From Flavobacteriales bacterium (GTDB taxonomy: Bacteria > Bacteroidota > Bacteroidia > Flavobacteriales_F > PHOS-HE28), in contig JACJZJ010000002.1 in the NCBI GenBank assembly GCA_020635675.1, positions 124,001 through 188,000 on the forward strand: 64,000 bases of DNA. The letters are read 5' to 3'. Below the pieces are notes generated by a model. That model saw only the letters and a program-made list of their open reading frames with translations, was not told where the DNA came from and did no database searches. Positions 56,267 through 64,000 of the stretch are shown one piece after another. Each line of letters starts with the position of its first letter. Positions within the stretch are counted from its first letter, which is position 1. Position numbers and translations under genes: made by a program.

Positions 56267-59200
56267 TCAAGGCAGTTGTTCCTGCCGGGTCGCCGTGGGG
56301 ACGGTGCCTCCGATGTTCTGGAGCACGGGATCACGATCGTTGTTCGCGCCCGCATATTTCACGAGGCCGTCCATAGTGTTATCCTCCTGATAATAACCCT
56401 GCGTCACCGCCGTGGGGACCGTGCCACCGATGCGCGTGAGGATCGGGTCGCGGTCATTGTTGGCCCCGGCGTACTTCAGGACGTCGTCCTGACGGGCGTT
56501 CCCGGTCCAGAGCACACGCACTGACGCGATGGTCTTCTGGGCCTGCGCGCCATACGTCATGGTGCCTCCGTTGGTCAGGTCGATCGCGGTCGCCGTCGTT
56601 GAGAGCGATCGCGTGCTCGCGGTCATCACCCCAAGGTGGTTGCGGTGGCGGATCGCCACATAGTAGGTGCCGGGGGATGCGTTCAATGCCACCTCCGAAG
56701 TGCCGTCCATACCGACCACGTCCCCGTCGCGTTGTACCAGGGCAGCTCTTGTCGCCAGAATGGTGGAGGGGGTCACCGCGCTTCGCAATTCCACCAGGAC
56801 CCAATCCACCACTGCGTTTGGACCTGTGACATCGCGCACACCGCTCTGGACCTGTTCACCTCCACCTCCTCCGGCCTGCGTGAACCCCGCAGCGGTGAAC
56901 GGTTCGGCACCCGGGACCAAACCCGCGGCCCGGAGATCATCGCGCATCAGACCCGTGTTCTGATCATAGGCGCCCTCGAGCATCACGCGCATGGCGACCT
57001 TTGCGCCGGTGTTCACCACCTCCACGTTGTCCAGGTAGAAGCGGTTGCCGTAGTCGTTGATCGCCACGAAGCGCACCAGGACCACTTCGCCGTCGTAAGC
57101 ACCGATGTCGATATCGTGCGCCTGCCATTCCGAGCAGTCCGCTGGTTCCCACGGGCTGTTCTGGTCGGGCGCAGTGGCCAGCGCCGTACCGGTTGCCGCA
57201 TAGACCACCGACCAGTTCGCCCCACAATCATCGCTGATCTCCACGCGGAAGCCGTCGTCATAACCGGCGGCATAACGGACATAGGCATGGTCGAATCGCA
57301 GTCGCGTTCCTGCGGAGCCCGCAAGGTCCAGCAGTGGGGTGACCAACCGGTCTTCTTGTCCGGAAGCATTGTAGTAGTAGTGGTCCATCCGCCAGCAGGT
57401 CGTGGGGGCGCAGTCAGGGCCGTTGGCCAACGTGACCGTGCCCCAGGTGGTAGCGGCATCCGGATTTTCCAGTGTCCAACCCGGCGGCACGGCGGCACCG
57501 CTCTCCACATCCTCGACAAAAGGAGTGGCCGCCGAGGAAGTGGCGAACGTGATGAACGCCGGAAATATCCGCGTATCCGTCCCATTCACGTCCGTCACGG
57601 TCAGGGTGACATCGTAGCTCCCCGGTCCCGAGTAGGTGACCTGCGGATCGCGAACGGTACTGGTGGCCGGCGAGCCTCCGGGGAACGACCACGACCAACT
57701 GGCATTGGTGCCGTTCAGTGCGGAGTTGTCGTAGAATTGGACAGTGGGTGTCAGGCAATCGACCTGCCGCCGGTCCGTCAAGATGTTCGCCAGTGGTGCG
57801 CTGGGCGTATGGACCGGCGCCTCCCAGACGCTCCGGTCCGTGCCGTTGCGGACCTTGCCCTCTGCGTATTGGATCAATAGACGCGTGCTGAAGATCTGCG
57901 CCGGCAGACCATTGTTGTAAAGCGTCCAGGTCGGGAGCGCATCGCTGCGGTAGTAGACGCCCCGCCGCGTTCCGATGTAGAGGTCGCCCGCGCTGCCCAG
58001 TTGATGGGCGATGTTCGTGGGCCACTCGTTGTCGAGGTTCGCGTCGGTGATGTTCGTCCAGCTCGTACCACCGTTGATGCTCTTGTAGACCACGTATCCG
58101 TTGATGTTCGGATAGTCGCCGTACTGCGATGTCCGCACCAGCCAGATCGTCTGGGGATCGCTGCCGCTCACGGCGATGTCGTAGGGCACCCAGGTGTTTC
58201 CGTTGATCGCTGCGGAGGAGGGTGTGATCTCGGCCCATGTGGTGCCGTCATCGGTGGAACGATACACATGCTTCGCATCCCACCAGCCGGGATAGGTGCA
58301 GACGTACAACGTGGTCGGGTCACTGAAGGCGACCTCGATGCTGGTGACCTTCTGTCCGAAGTCGTGCACGGCACTGAAGCTCGCACCCTGGTCCGTGGTC
58401 CTCCAGAGCGTGTTGCCTTCGCCGATGAAGGCTGTGCGGAGTTCGTTCGGATGCCAGACGATCTCGCTGCTCTCGCCTGTGATATAACTGGCGTTCGGCA
58501 ACTTGTCCCAAGTGAAGGAACCGTTGTCGACCGTGCGATCACCGCTCAGCAATTTACCGCCGTAGTCGCTCACCGCGCGCCGGTCGTCCTGCGGGAAGAC
58601 GAAGCCGCGCTCGTTGTCCCCACCGTCGGTGCTGACCCAGCCATTCTCATAGACGTTGTTGTCCTTGAGCAGTGTGCCATTGTGGTAGGTGCCGCCGAGC
58701 ATCACCTCGCCCCCGGTCCAGCCCCCTTGCCCGAATCCCCAGAAGTCCGTGCCGGTGATCCCGAACATGCGGTGGTCATAGGTGGCCTGCCCGTCATTGC
58801 TGTAGAAGATCCCCCCGTCGCAGGCCAGCCAGATATCGCTCCCTTGGTAATGCATGTCATGGATGTCGGCGTGCACATAGTCCACCTTGTTGCTGTGGCT
58901 CCACTTGGCCGGGCAACTGAACGTGCCCCCCCCATCCGTGCTCACCCATCGGTTCACTCCGCAAACAGTGACGTTGTTGGCGTTCGCCGGGTCCACGGCG
59001 AAGGCAAGGTCATAGTAGTACTGCCCGCCATCATCCAGGCCCTCGTCGCTCCAACCCATCAGGTTCATGTTGGCGGCGGAGGGTGCTCCGCCCGGCTGGG
59101 GGCCGCAACAGGTGAATCCCCATGTGGCACCCATGTCGGTGCTTTTGTAAACCCCGTACAGTCCGCTCCCACCGTTCACCACGCCGGTGCAAAGCGCATA

Positions 59201-60208
59201 GACGGTATTCGGTGCGGCGGCGCTCACCGCGATCTCCGTGCGCTTCTGTTCGTCAGGGCTGACGGGCACCGGCCATCCGGAGGTCATCTGCGTGAACGAG
59301 ATGCCACCGTTCGTGCTGCGCCAGAACTGGGTGACATTGCCCGTCTGCTTCACCGCATACACCACCGCCGGGTTCACGGGGTGGAACTCCAACTCCTGCC
59401 AGACACCGCTCTGGACCAGCGTAAAGGTGGTTCCGCCGTTGTCCGTGCGATAGAGGCCCTGGTCGCTGCACACGAAGACCTGCTGGCTGTTCGTGGGGTG
59501 CATCACGATGTCGCGGACGCTGTGGTCCAGCGCTTGAAAGGCCGCATCGCCGATGGTGTTCCACGTGGCCCCCCCATTGATGGTCTTGTAGAGATGGCCT
59601 TCGCCACCGAAGAGGACGATGTCCGCGTTGGCATGGTCGATCTCCAGGCTCAGCACCGTTCCCAGGATCATGTCCTTCGTCAGGTTGGTCCAGTTCAGGC
59701 CTTTGTCGGTGCTCTTCCATACTCCGGCGTTCGCCGTGCCGGCGTAGACCACGTTCGTGTTGGATAGCGCCTGTTCCACGGTGTACACATGGGCGGCGCC
59801 ACAGGCGTAGCTCTTGCTCGCCGCACCATGGTCCCAGTCGAACGGACCGATCGGCGTCCAGACCCCACCGCCTCGCTGCCCTGTGGCCTGCTCGTGCATT
59901 TCCAGGTAGTGCCTCTGGTCCGCCGGATAGGCCGCCCGCTGCTCAGGTTCCTTCGGCACGCGGTCATGCACGATCCCCCGCAACCATCGCCAATAGTATT
60001 GGGTGTTGTTGTTCTTCACGAAGGGATGCACTGCATAGTACCTGTTGTAGGCATCCTCCACCGCACCGGGATCGGGGTCCGGTGCGTACATCAGGCGCAC
60101 CCATTCCGGTTGTTCGTCCAGGCGGGACAGATAGCGCTCCTCATACTGGGATCGCACCAGGGAGGTGCAACAAGACAGGATGATCAGAAGGATGGCGCGA
60201 CGTTCCAT
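56267..60208 (-). CDS. Exported BNR/VPS10-like propeller and PKD protein
   Basis: 1313 residues. Signal peptide (MERRAILLIILSCCTSLVRS), two or more BNR/sortilin-type propellers (~110-800; repeated VWKSTDKGLNWTNLT, LYRTDNGGTTF, VYRSTDDGTTWAEIT), a PKD domain (~810-905; WSWSFPGGSPATSTVRDPQV, TYSGPGSYDVTLTVTDVNG) and a MAM-like sandwich (~915-1065). The C-terminal module (~1071-1313) ends in two KYAGANNDRDPxL repeats, shared with the di-haem protein. No type A or B sorting signature is visible. Asp-box propellers occur in secreted glycan-binding and surface proteins; the target is unknown here. The start is set by the signal peptide. Confidence 0.85.
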   Translation of the reverse strand: MERRAILLIILSCCTSLVRSQYEERYLSRLDEQPEWVRLMYAPDPDPGAVEDAYNRYYAVHPFVKNNNTQYYWRWLRGIVHDRVPKEPEQRAAYPADQRHYLEMHEQATGQRGGGVWTPIGPFDWDHGAASKSYACGAAHVYTVEQALSNTNVVYAGTANAGVWKSTDKGLNWTNLTKDMILGTVLSLEIDHANADIVLFGGEGHLYKTINGGATWNTIGDAAFQALDHSVRDIVMHPTNSQQVFVCSDQGLYRTDNGGTTFTLVQSGVWQELEFHPVNPAVVYAVKQTGNVTQFWRSTNGGISFTQMTSGWPVPVSPDEQKRTEIAVSAAAPNTVYALCTGVVNGGSGLYGVYKSTDMGATWGFTCCGPQPGGAPSAANMNLMGWSDEGLDDGGQYYYDLAFAVDPANANNVTVCGVNRWVSTDGGGTFSCPAKWSHSNKVDYVHADIHDMHYQGSDIWLACDGGIFYSNDGQATYDHRMFGITGTDFWGFGQGGWTGGEVMLGGTYHNGTLLKDNNVYENGWVSTDGGDNERGFVFPQDDRRAVSDYGGKLLSGDRTVDNGSFTWDKLPNASYITGESSEIVWHPNELRTAFIGEGNTLWRTTDQGASFSAVHDFGQKVTSIEVAFSDPTTLYVCTYPGWWDAKHVYRSTDDGTTWAEITPSSAAINGNTWVPYDIAVSGSDPQTIWLVRTSQYGDYPNINGYVVYKSINGGTSWTNITDANLDNEWPTNIAHQLGSAGDLYIGTRRGVYYRSDALPTWTLYNNGLPAQIFSTRLLIQYAEGKVRNGTDRSVWEAPVHTPSAPLANILTDRRQVDCLTPTVQFYDNSALNGTNASWSWSFPGGSPATSTVRDPQVTYSGPGSYDVTLTVTDVNGTDTRIFPAFITFATSSAATPFVEDVESGAAVPPGWTLENPDAATTWGTVTLANGPDCAPTTCWRMDHYYYNASGQEDRLVTPLLDLAGSAGTRLRFDHAYVRYAAGYDDGFRVEISDDCGANWSVVYAATGTALATAPDQNSPWEPADCSEWQAHDIDIGAYDGEVVLVRFVAINDYGNRFYLDNVEVVNTGAKVAMRVMLEGAYDQNTGLMRDDLRAAGLVPGAEPFTAAGFTQAGGGGGEQVQSGVRDVTGPNAVVDWVLVELRSAVTPSTILATRAALVQRDGDVVGMDGTSEVALNASPGTYYVAIRHRNHLGVMTASTRSLSTTATAIDLTNGGTMTYGAQAQKTIASVRVLWTGNARQDDVLKYAGANNDRDPILTRIGGTVPTAVTQGYYQEDNTMDGLVKYAGANNDRDPVLQNIGGTVPTATRQEQLP

Positions 60209-60296
60209 GGTACAGCGTAACAAGCTGCAAGATGGAGATCCCACGCAGCTGATGCGCGCACGATCGCGCCACGTATAGGAAAGCCGATCAGCGCGG

Positions 60297-60593
60297 TCAG
60301 CCCTTGTCCACCACCTTGGGCACCTTGAAATAATCGCTGTCCTTCACGGGAGCGTTCCTCAGGGCGTCCTCATGCGTGATGGTGTGTTCGGCGACATCCT
60401 CCCGGAGCACGTTCACCTCATCGGTCATGAAGATCAGCGGCTCGACACCCGTGGTGTCCACCTCGTTGAGCTTCTCCACGAAATCGAGCACCCGCTGCAT
60501 GTCCTTCAAGAGCTCCGCACGTCGCGCGGGATCACTGACATCCAGTCGCGCGAGTTCGGCGATGCGGTCGAGTGTGGTTTCGTCAAGCTTCAT
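60297..60593 (-). CDS. gatC: Asp-tRNA(Asn)/Glu-tRNA(Gln) amidotransferase subunit C
   Basis: 98 residues, the usual GatC size. Opens with MKLDETTLDRIAELARLDVS (conserved KLARLDVSD-type start), then DMQRVLDFVEKLNEVDTTGVEPL and the C-terminal LRNAPVKDSDYFKVPKVVDK typical of the family. It stabilises GatA and GatB in the enzyme that amidates misacylated Glu- or Asp-tRNA; gatA and gatB are not in the window. Its start overlaps the end of plsC by 11 bases, so the two are co-translated or coupled. Confidence 0.93.
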   Translation of the reverse strand: MKLDETTLDRIAELARLDVSDPARRAELLKDMQRVLDFVEKLNEVDTTGVEPLIFMTDEVNVLREDVAEHTITHEDALRNAPVKDSDYFKVPKVVDKG

Positions 60594-61389
60594 CGGCGCG
60601 CATTGGTCCCTGGATCACATCGAAGGCCTTGTGCCGCAAATCTACCAGATCGGACTCCGAAAGTCCTGCCGTCCGAAGCGGCGGGTGAACGATCGCGCGA
60701 CTGATCCCGGGATGTCCCCTGCTCAGGAGGTCCTCGGGGTCGCCGAACAACCGCCAATGGTTCGTGAAGGTGACGGGCACGATGGGCACCTGTTTCTCGA
60801 TCGCCAATCGGAATGCACCGTCCTTGAAGGGCTTCATTCGCGGCACATCATAGGGTATGGTGCCCTCCGGGAACATGACGATGCTGGCACCGGCGTCGAG
60901 CGCGGCGGCGGCCCGCCGGAAGGCCTTCGCCGAACCCACGCGGCTCGTCCGGTCCACGGCGATGTCCATGTCCTTGAAGAACATCCGGAACAGGGGCCAT
61001 CGCTTCAGTTCGTACTTGCCCATCATCAGGAAATAGTCCGGCACCAGATTGAACATCTGGACGATGTCGATGTAGCTGCTGTGGTTGCTGATCACGATAT
61101 AGGGCGGCGCGGGCAGTGGCGCGCGGAAACGGACGCGCTGCGGGAACAGACCGCCCCACTGGAGCACCTGTCCCCAGACGCGTTTCAAAAGGAACGCCTT
61201 CCGGAAATGCCTTGGGTGACGCAGCCACAACTTGAAAAGCGGATAAAGGAAGGCGAGCGACACCCAGAAGATCAGCGCGAACCAGAGCTTGTAGGCAAAT
61301 CGAAGCGGCGCGAAGAGCCACATCAGAAGGATGCTCCTCCCGTCGTCCCGGCGCACGTGACGCCGATGTTCTTGGGTACGCTCGTCCAT
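60583..61389 (-). CDS. plsC: 1-acyl-sn-glycerol-3-phosphate acyltransferase
   Basis: 268 residues from ATG 61389. An N-terminal membrane helix (~25-45; FALIFWVSLAFLYPLFKLWL) is followed by the acyltransferase blocks: the HX4D motif in ISNHSSYIDIVQM, the FxxxR region (SRVGSAKAFRR) and the acyl-acceptor block MFPEGTIPYDVPRMKPFKDG, then VPIVPVTFTNHW. It makes phosphatidic acid at the inner membrane. A later ATG (MWLFAPLRF) is possible but the -7 element 21 bases upstream favours 61389. gatC overlaps its end. Confidence 0.9.
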   Translation of the reverse strand: MDERTQEHRRHVRRDDGRSILLMWLFAPLRFAYKLWFALIFWVSLAFLYPLFKLWLRHPRHFRKAFLLKRVWGQVLQWGGLFPQRVRFRAPLPAPPYIVISNHSSYIDIVQMFNLVPDYFLMMGKYELKRWPLFRMFFKDMDIAVDRTSRVGSAKAFRRAAAALDAGASIVMFPEGTIPYDVPRMKPFKDGAFRLAIEKQVPIVPVTFTNHWRLFGDPEDLLSRGHPGISRAIVHPPLRTAGLSESDLVDLRHKAFDVIQGPMRADEA

Positions 61390-61409
61390 GTCCCTGCAGG
61401 GGGAAGCCG

Positions 61410-61417
61410 CAAAACTA
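61410..61417 (-). promoter_or_regulatory. -7 promoter element TAGTTTTG for plsC-gatC
   Basis: Exact TAnnTTTG match on the minus strand, 20 bases before the plsC ATG, only 7 bases from the opposing trpS element at 61425-61432. Confidence 0.55.
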
Positions 61418-61424
61418 GGCGCCC

Positions 61425-61432
61425 TATCTTCG
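61425..61432 (+). promoter_or_regulatory. -7 promoter element TATCTTCG for trpS
   Basis: One-base variant of TAnnTTTG, 16 bases before the trpS ATG at 61449. It faces the plsC element back to back. Confidence 0.55.
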
Positions 61433-61448
61433 CCGCGCACCGCACCCG

Positions 61449-62435
61449 ATGGCCCGCGTCCTTACCGGCATTCAAAGCACAGGGGTCCCTCACCTGGGCA
61501 ATGTATTGGGCGCCATCCGGCCGGCCATCGCCGCATCGCGCTCGACAGCGAACGACAGTTTCTTCTTCATCGCCGATCTCCATTCCCTCACACAGATCAA
61601 GGATGCGAACGTCCTCCGGGATCATACCTATGGTGTGGCCGCGGCCTGGTTGGCATGTGGCCTGGATGTGGAAAGAACGGTGTTCTACCGCCAGAGCGAC
61701 GTACCCGAAGTGACCGAACTGGCCTGGTACCTCAGCTGCTTCTTCCCCTACTCGAGGCTCACTCTGGCCCATAGCTTCAAGGACAAGGCCGACCGCCTCG
61801 AGGATGTGAACGGCGGACTTTTCATGTATCCCATGCTCATGGCCGCCGATATCCTGCTCTACGACGCCAACGAAGTGCCGGTGGGCAAGGACCAGAAGCA
61901 ACACATCGAGTTCACCCGCGACGTGGCGGAACGGTTCAACCATCTGATGGGGGACACCTTCGTGGTGCCCGATGCCCGCATCGACGAACAGGTGATGATC
62001 GTGCCGGGAACGGACGGCCAGAAGATGAGCAAGAGCCGCAACAACCTCGTCCGCCTGTTCGCTCCGGAGAAGGAGCTGAAACAAGAGGTGATGGGGATCG
62101 TAACGGACAGCGCGCCGTTGGAGTCACCGAAGGACCCCGACACCAACAACGTGTACCGGCTGTTCCGACTGCTGGTATCAGCAGATGCCGCCAACGACAT
62201 GGCGAGCAGGCTCCGCGCGGGCGGTTATGGCTATGGCCACGCCAAGAAGGAACTACTGTCCGCGCTCCTTGACGGTTTCCGCACCGAGCGGGAGGATTTC
62301 GACCGCCTGATGGCGGACAAGCCCGAACTGGACCGCCAGCTGGCCGTGGGTGCGGAACGGGCCCGAAACGTGGCACACACCACCCTCTCCCGGGTGCGGA
62401 TCGCCTCCGGTTATTCCGCCGGCAGGTCCCTCTAG
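61449..62435 (+). CDS. trpS: Tryptophan--tRNA ligase
   Basis: 328 residues, normal for bacterial TrpRS. Class I signatures: the HIGH-like PHLGN in VLTGIQSTGVPHLGNVLGAI and KMSKS (~192-196, GQKMSKSRNN). Also DLHSLTQIKD, LACGLDVERTVFYRQSDVPE and YPMLMAADILLYDANEVPVG. It charges tRNA-Trp. A -7 element precedes it, and it converges on the small zinc-ribbon gene with 4 bases between the stops. Confidence 0.97.
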   Translation: MARVLTGIQSTGVPHLGNVLGAIRPAIAASRSTANDSFFFIADLHSLTQIKDANVLRDHTYGVAAAWLACGLDVERTVFYRQSDVPEVTELAWYLSCFFPYSRLTLAHSFKDKADRLEDVNGGLFMYPMLMAADILLYDANEVPVGKDQKQHIEFTRDVAERFNHLMGDTFVVPDARIDEQVMIVPGTDGQKMSKSRNNLVRLFAPEKELKQEVMGIVTDSAPLESPKDPDTNNVYRLFRLLVSADAANDMASRLRAGGYGYGHAKKELLSALLDGFRTEREDFDRLMADKPELDRQLAVGAERARNVAHTTLSRVRIASGYSAGRSL

Positions 62436-62439
62436 GACC

Positions 62440-62586
62440 CTACTTTCCGAGGATCTTGAACATGCCCGTGCTGCATACCGGGCAGGTGCCTTTCATCGCC
62501 TTGCGGCCGTTCGCCATCTCGACCTGCTTGGGGTCCTTCATCTCGCGCTTGGCCTTGCATTTCACACAGTACGCTTCGACCGCCAT
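62440..62586 (-). CDS. Small zinc-ribbon protein, DUF5679 type
   Basis: 48 residues (starts MAVEAYCVKCKAKREMKDPK). Two CxxC pairs, CVKC (~7-10) and CPVC (~37-40), form a likely zinc ribbon with the basic linker MANGRKAMKG between them, ending in GMFKILGK. It matches the pattern of the short DUF5679 proteins found in many phyla, of unknown role, possibly nucleic-acid or ribosome-associated. The ATG at 62586 is chosen because the family begins close to the first CxxC; a longer ORF to 62667 adds a non-conserved stretch. Confidence 0.75.
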   Translation of the reverse strand: MAVEAYCVKCKAKREMKDPKQVEMANGRKAMKGTCPVCSTGMFKILGK

Positions 62587-62683
62587 GGTGTTCAGGTATT
62601 GAAGTTTGGTCCAGACAAGGTAAGACGCCGATGCCGGAATGCACGGACGGGCACGGGAGGTTTTCAACCGGCGAAGCCCGGGT

Positions 62684-62691
62684 TACATTCG
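62684..62691 (+). promoter_or_regulatory. -7 promoter element TACATTCG
   Basis: One-base variant of TAnnTTTG, 4 bases before the ATG at 62696. Confidence 0.45.
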
Positions 62692-62695
62692 GTGC

Positions 62696-63745
62696 ATGAT
62701 CCACCGTTCCCTTCCCGCGATCCTTCTCGCGCTGCTCGCCACATCGAGCCGGTCGCAAGTGCTGGTCGACAGCCTGCAGTACGCCGGTATCACCCAGAAC
62801 TTCTGGGGCATCCATGTGACCACGGATACGATCTTCCTGGGTGCCGACCTGTCCGGGGCCATCTATTACAGTGATCACGCGGGCAATCTCCTCGGCCAGC
62901 AAAGCACGGGCTTCACCTTCGACCACGGCCTGGTGCGGACGCCCACATCCTATCTAATCGCACAGGACTATGCTGCGAACGGTGCACACCTTTACGAGAT
63001 CGACCTGAGCGGCACCCTGTTGAACACCTGGATGTTCCCGGACGTGATCGGCGGGCATTCCTCGGGTATCGGGGACCTTTTCCCTGATGGCAATGCCGTG
63101 TGGTACACCATGTACTATCCCGATTTCAACACCGATCCATACGCCTATGCCTATCGCTGGGTGCCCGGTGATGCCACCGCGAACGACACGGTCCCGTTGC
63201 ACGGTGAACAGCCGTACGGTATCGCCATCAAGGGCGATACGCTCTTCTACGTGACCGACAACCTGAACGGCGACCAGGAACGCATCTATGCCTACGACCT
63301 GACCAACGAGCAGGACATCGGCTGGATCGAACTGCCGGACACCCCGATCGACAACGATCAATCACCGCGCGGGATGTACTACGATGGCACCCATCTGTAC
63401 CTGATCGCGAACCGCTCGGGCGGCAGTGCGAACGCTTATCAGAACATCTACATCTATGCGTTCGACAACGCGGTCGGATCGGCGGAGTTGCATCCGGCGA
63501 CCGTACTTCCGGCCTATCCCGACCCCGCCGACGATCACCTGACCATCACGCTTCCCTTCACCCGGACGAACGGCGAATGGGAGATCTCTGTGCTGGACGG
63601 GACCGGACGGATCGTGTCACGATCGCGGGGCGATGGACAGGTGATCGACCTGGACACCGGCGCTTGGCCCACCGGGGCCTACCAGGCGCGGGTCACCCGG
63701 GCCGGGGGGCCGCCGGGGGTCGCCCGGTTCCTTGTGGTGCATTGA
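62696..63745 (+). CDS. Secreted T9SS type A protein with propeller-like domain
   Basis: 349 residues. Signal peptide (MIHRSLPAILLALLATSSRS), a ~250-residue beta-propeller-like domain with repeated aromatic and Asp/Gly turns (WGIHVTTDTIFLGADLSGAI, GIAIKGDTLFYVTDNLNGDQ, YYDGTHLYLIANRSGG) and a type A sorting domain (~275-349; LPAYPDPADDHLTITLPF, TGAYQARVTRAGGP). No catalytic motif was recognised. It stands alone behind its own -7 element; the last gene of the window converges on it. Exported and anchored by T9SS; function unknown. Confidence 0.85.
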   Translation: MIHRSLPAILLALLATSSRSQVLVDSLQYAGITQNFWGIHVTTDTIFLGADLSGAIYYSDHAGNLLGQQSTGFTFDHGLVRTPTSYLIAQDYAANGAHLYEIDLSGTLLNTWMFPDVIGGHSSGIGDLFPDGNAVWYTMYYPDFNTDPYAYAYRWVPGDATANDTVPLHGEQPYGIAIKGDTLFYVTDNLNGDQERIYAYDLTNEQDIGWIELPDTPIDNDQSPRGMYYDGTHLYLIANRSGGSANAYQNIYIYAFDNAVGSAELHPATVLPAYPDPADDHLTITLPFTRTNGEWEISVLDGTGRIVSRSRGDGQVIDLDTGAWPTGAYQARVTRAGGPPGVARFLVVH

Positions 63746-63749
63746 GCCG

Positions 63750-64000
63750 CTACCCGTTGTCCTTCACCGGCGTACGCCGCAGGATCGTGGCGATCCACCC
63801 GACGATCGTCAAGGTGAGCAGACCGTAGCCAGCGCCGGGAAGCGCATCGGTGGAGAAGACAGGACCATCTAGGAAGATCTTCGCCGCGGCCAGCAGGAAG
63901 GGCGCTCCCGCCAGGACGCCCACGATCCGCACCCACAGCGGGAAGGACCGCGAAAGGCCGACCAGGACAAGGGCCGGCACATAGAGCGCCATGCCTGCGC
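63750..64000 (-). CDS. Membrane protein, N-terminus beyond window edge
   Basis: At least 80 residues, ending in ILRRTPVKDNG. Three hydrophobic spans are visible (MALYVPALVLVGLSRSF, VRIVGVLAGAPFLLAAAKIF, YGLLTLTIVGWIATILRR). The frame stays open to the last base, so the ATG at 63992 may not be the true start. No family was recognised. Its end lies 4 bases from the end of the preceding T9SS gene. Confidence 0.5.
   Translation of the reverse strand, partial: AGMALYVPALVLVGLSRSFPLWVRIVGVLAGAPFLLAAAKIFLDGPVFSTDALPGAGYGLLTLTIVGWIATILRRTPVKDNG

Overview
The window is GC-rich chromosomal DNA from a member of the Bacteroidota, most likely a high-GC Flavobacteriales-type lineage. The assignment rests on a type IX secretion (T9SS) adhesin locus with PorP/SprF and PorE-like partners, at least five proteins with the T9SS type A C-terminal sorting domain, and the Bacteroidota -7 promoter element (TAnnTTTG and close variants) a few bases in front of many start codons. 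The order-level assignment is inference. I found no tRNA, rRNA, CRISPR array or prophage.

Layout. 1-3.35 kb: a small secreted Cys-rich protein (cut by the window edge) diverges from an Nfu-type Fe-S carrier; then a plug-only TonB-receptor-like protein, an ECF sigma factor and an overlapping membrane TPR protein. 3.4-16.3 kb (minus strand): a three-gene surface operon with a ~3250-residue adhesin of 31 Ig-like repeats and a type B sorting domain, a PorP/SprF outer-membrane protein and a PorE-like OmpA lipoprotein-type partner. 16.7-20.5 kb: a small membrane protein and two secreted T9SS proteins. 20.6-22.5 kb: a TPR-containing class III adenylate cyclase. 22.6-24.64 kb: an accessory, lower-GC patch with an interrupted REP-associated (RAYT) transposase between perfect inverted palindromes, further REP-like hairpins and several small unknown genes. 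24.6-28.7 kb: the 2-oxoglutarate dehydrogenase genes odhA-odhB. 29-31.6 kb: small hypotheticals and a frameshifted SDR39U1-type epimerase. 31.6-35.8 kb: an operon of RND exporter, rfbA and polyprenyl synthase linked by ATGA overlaps. 36-41.1 kb: a radical SAM/SPASM protein, then core translation genes (frr, pyrH, tsf, rpsB, rpsI, rplM). 41.3-43.8 kb: a TPR histidine kinase with a NarL-type regulator. 43.9-54 kb: large secreted proteins (delta-60 repeats, S74-chaperoned head protein, di-haem cytochrome propeller protein), kbl, and another T9SS protein. 54-60.2 kb: a copper P-type ATPase and a 1313-residue BNR/PKD secreted protein. 60.3-64 kb: gatC, plsC, trpS, a tiny zinc-ribbon protein, another T9SS protein and a membrane protein running off the end.

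The secreted proteins with C-terminal sorting domains, the PorP/PorE partners and the adhesin belong to one export and surface-display economy. Two large proteins far apart (47.9-51.3 and 56.3-60.2 kb) share a ~240-residue C-terminal module that I cannot name and that ends in a duplicated NNDRDPIL-type repeat. The most unusual spots are this module, the RAYT/REP island, a structured leader in front of rpsB, and the RND-rfbA-prenyl synthase operon.
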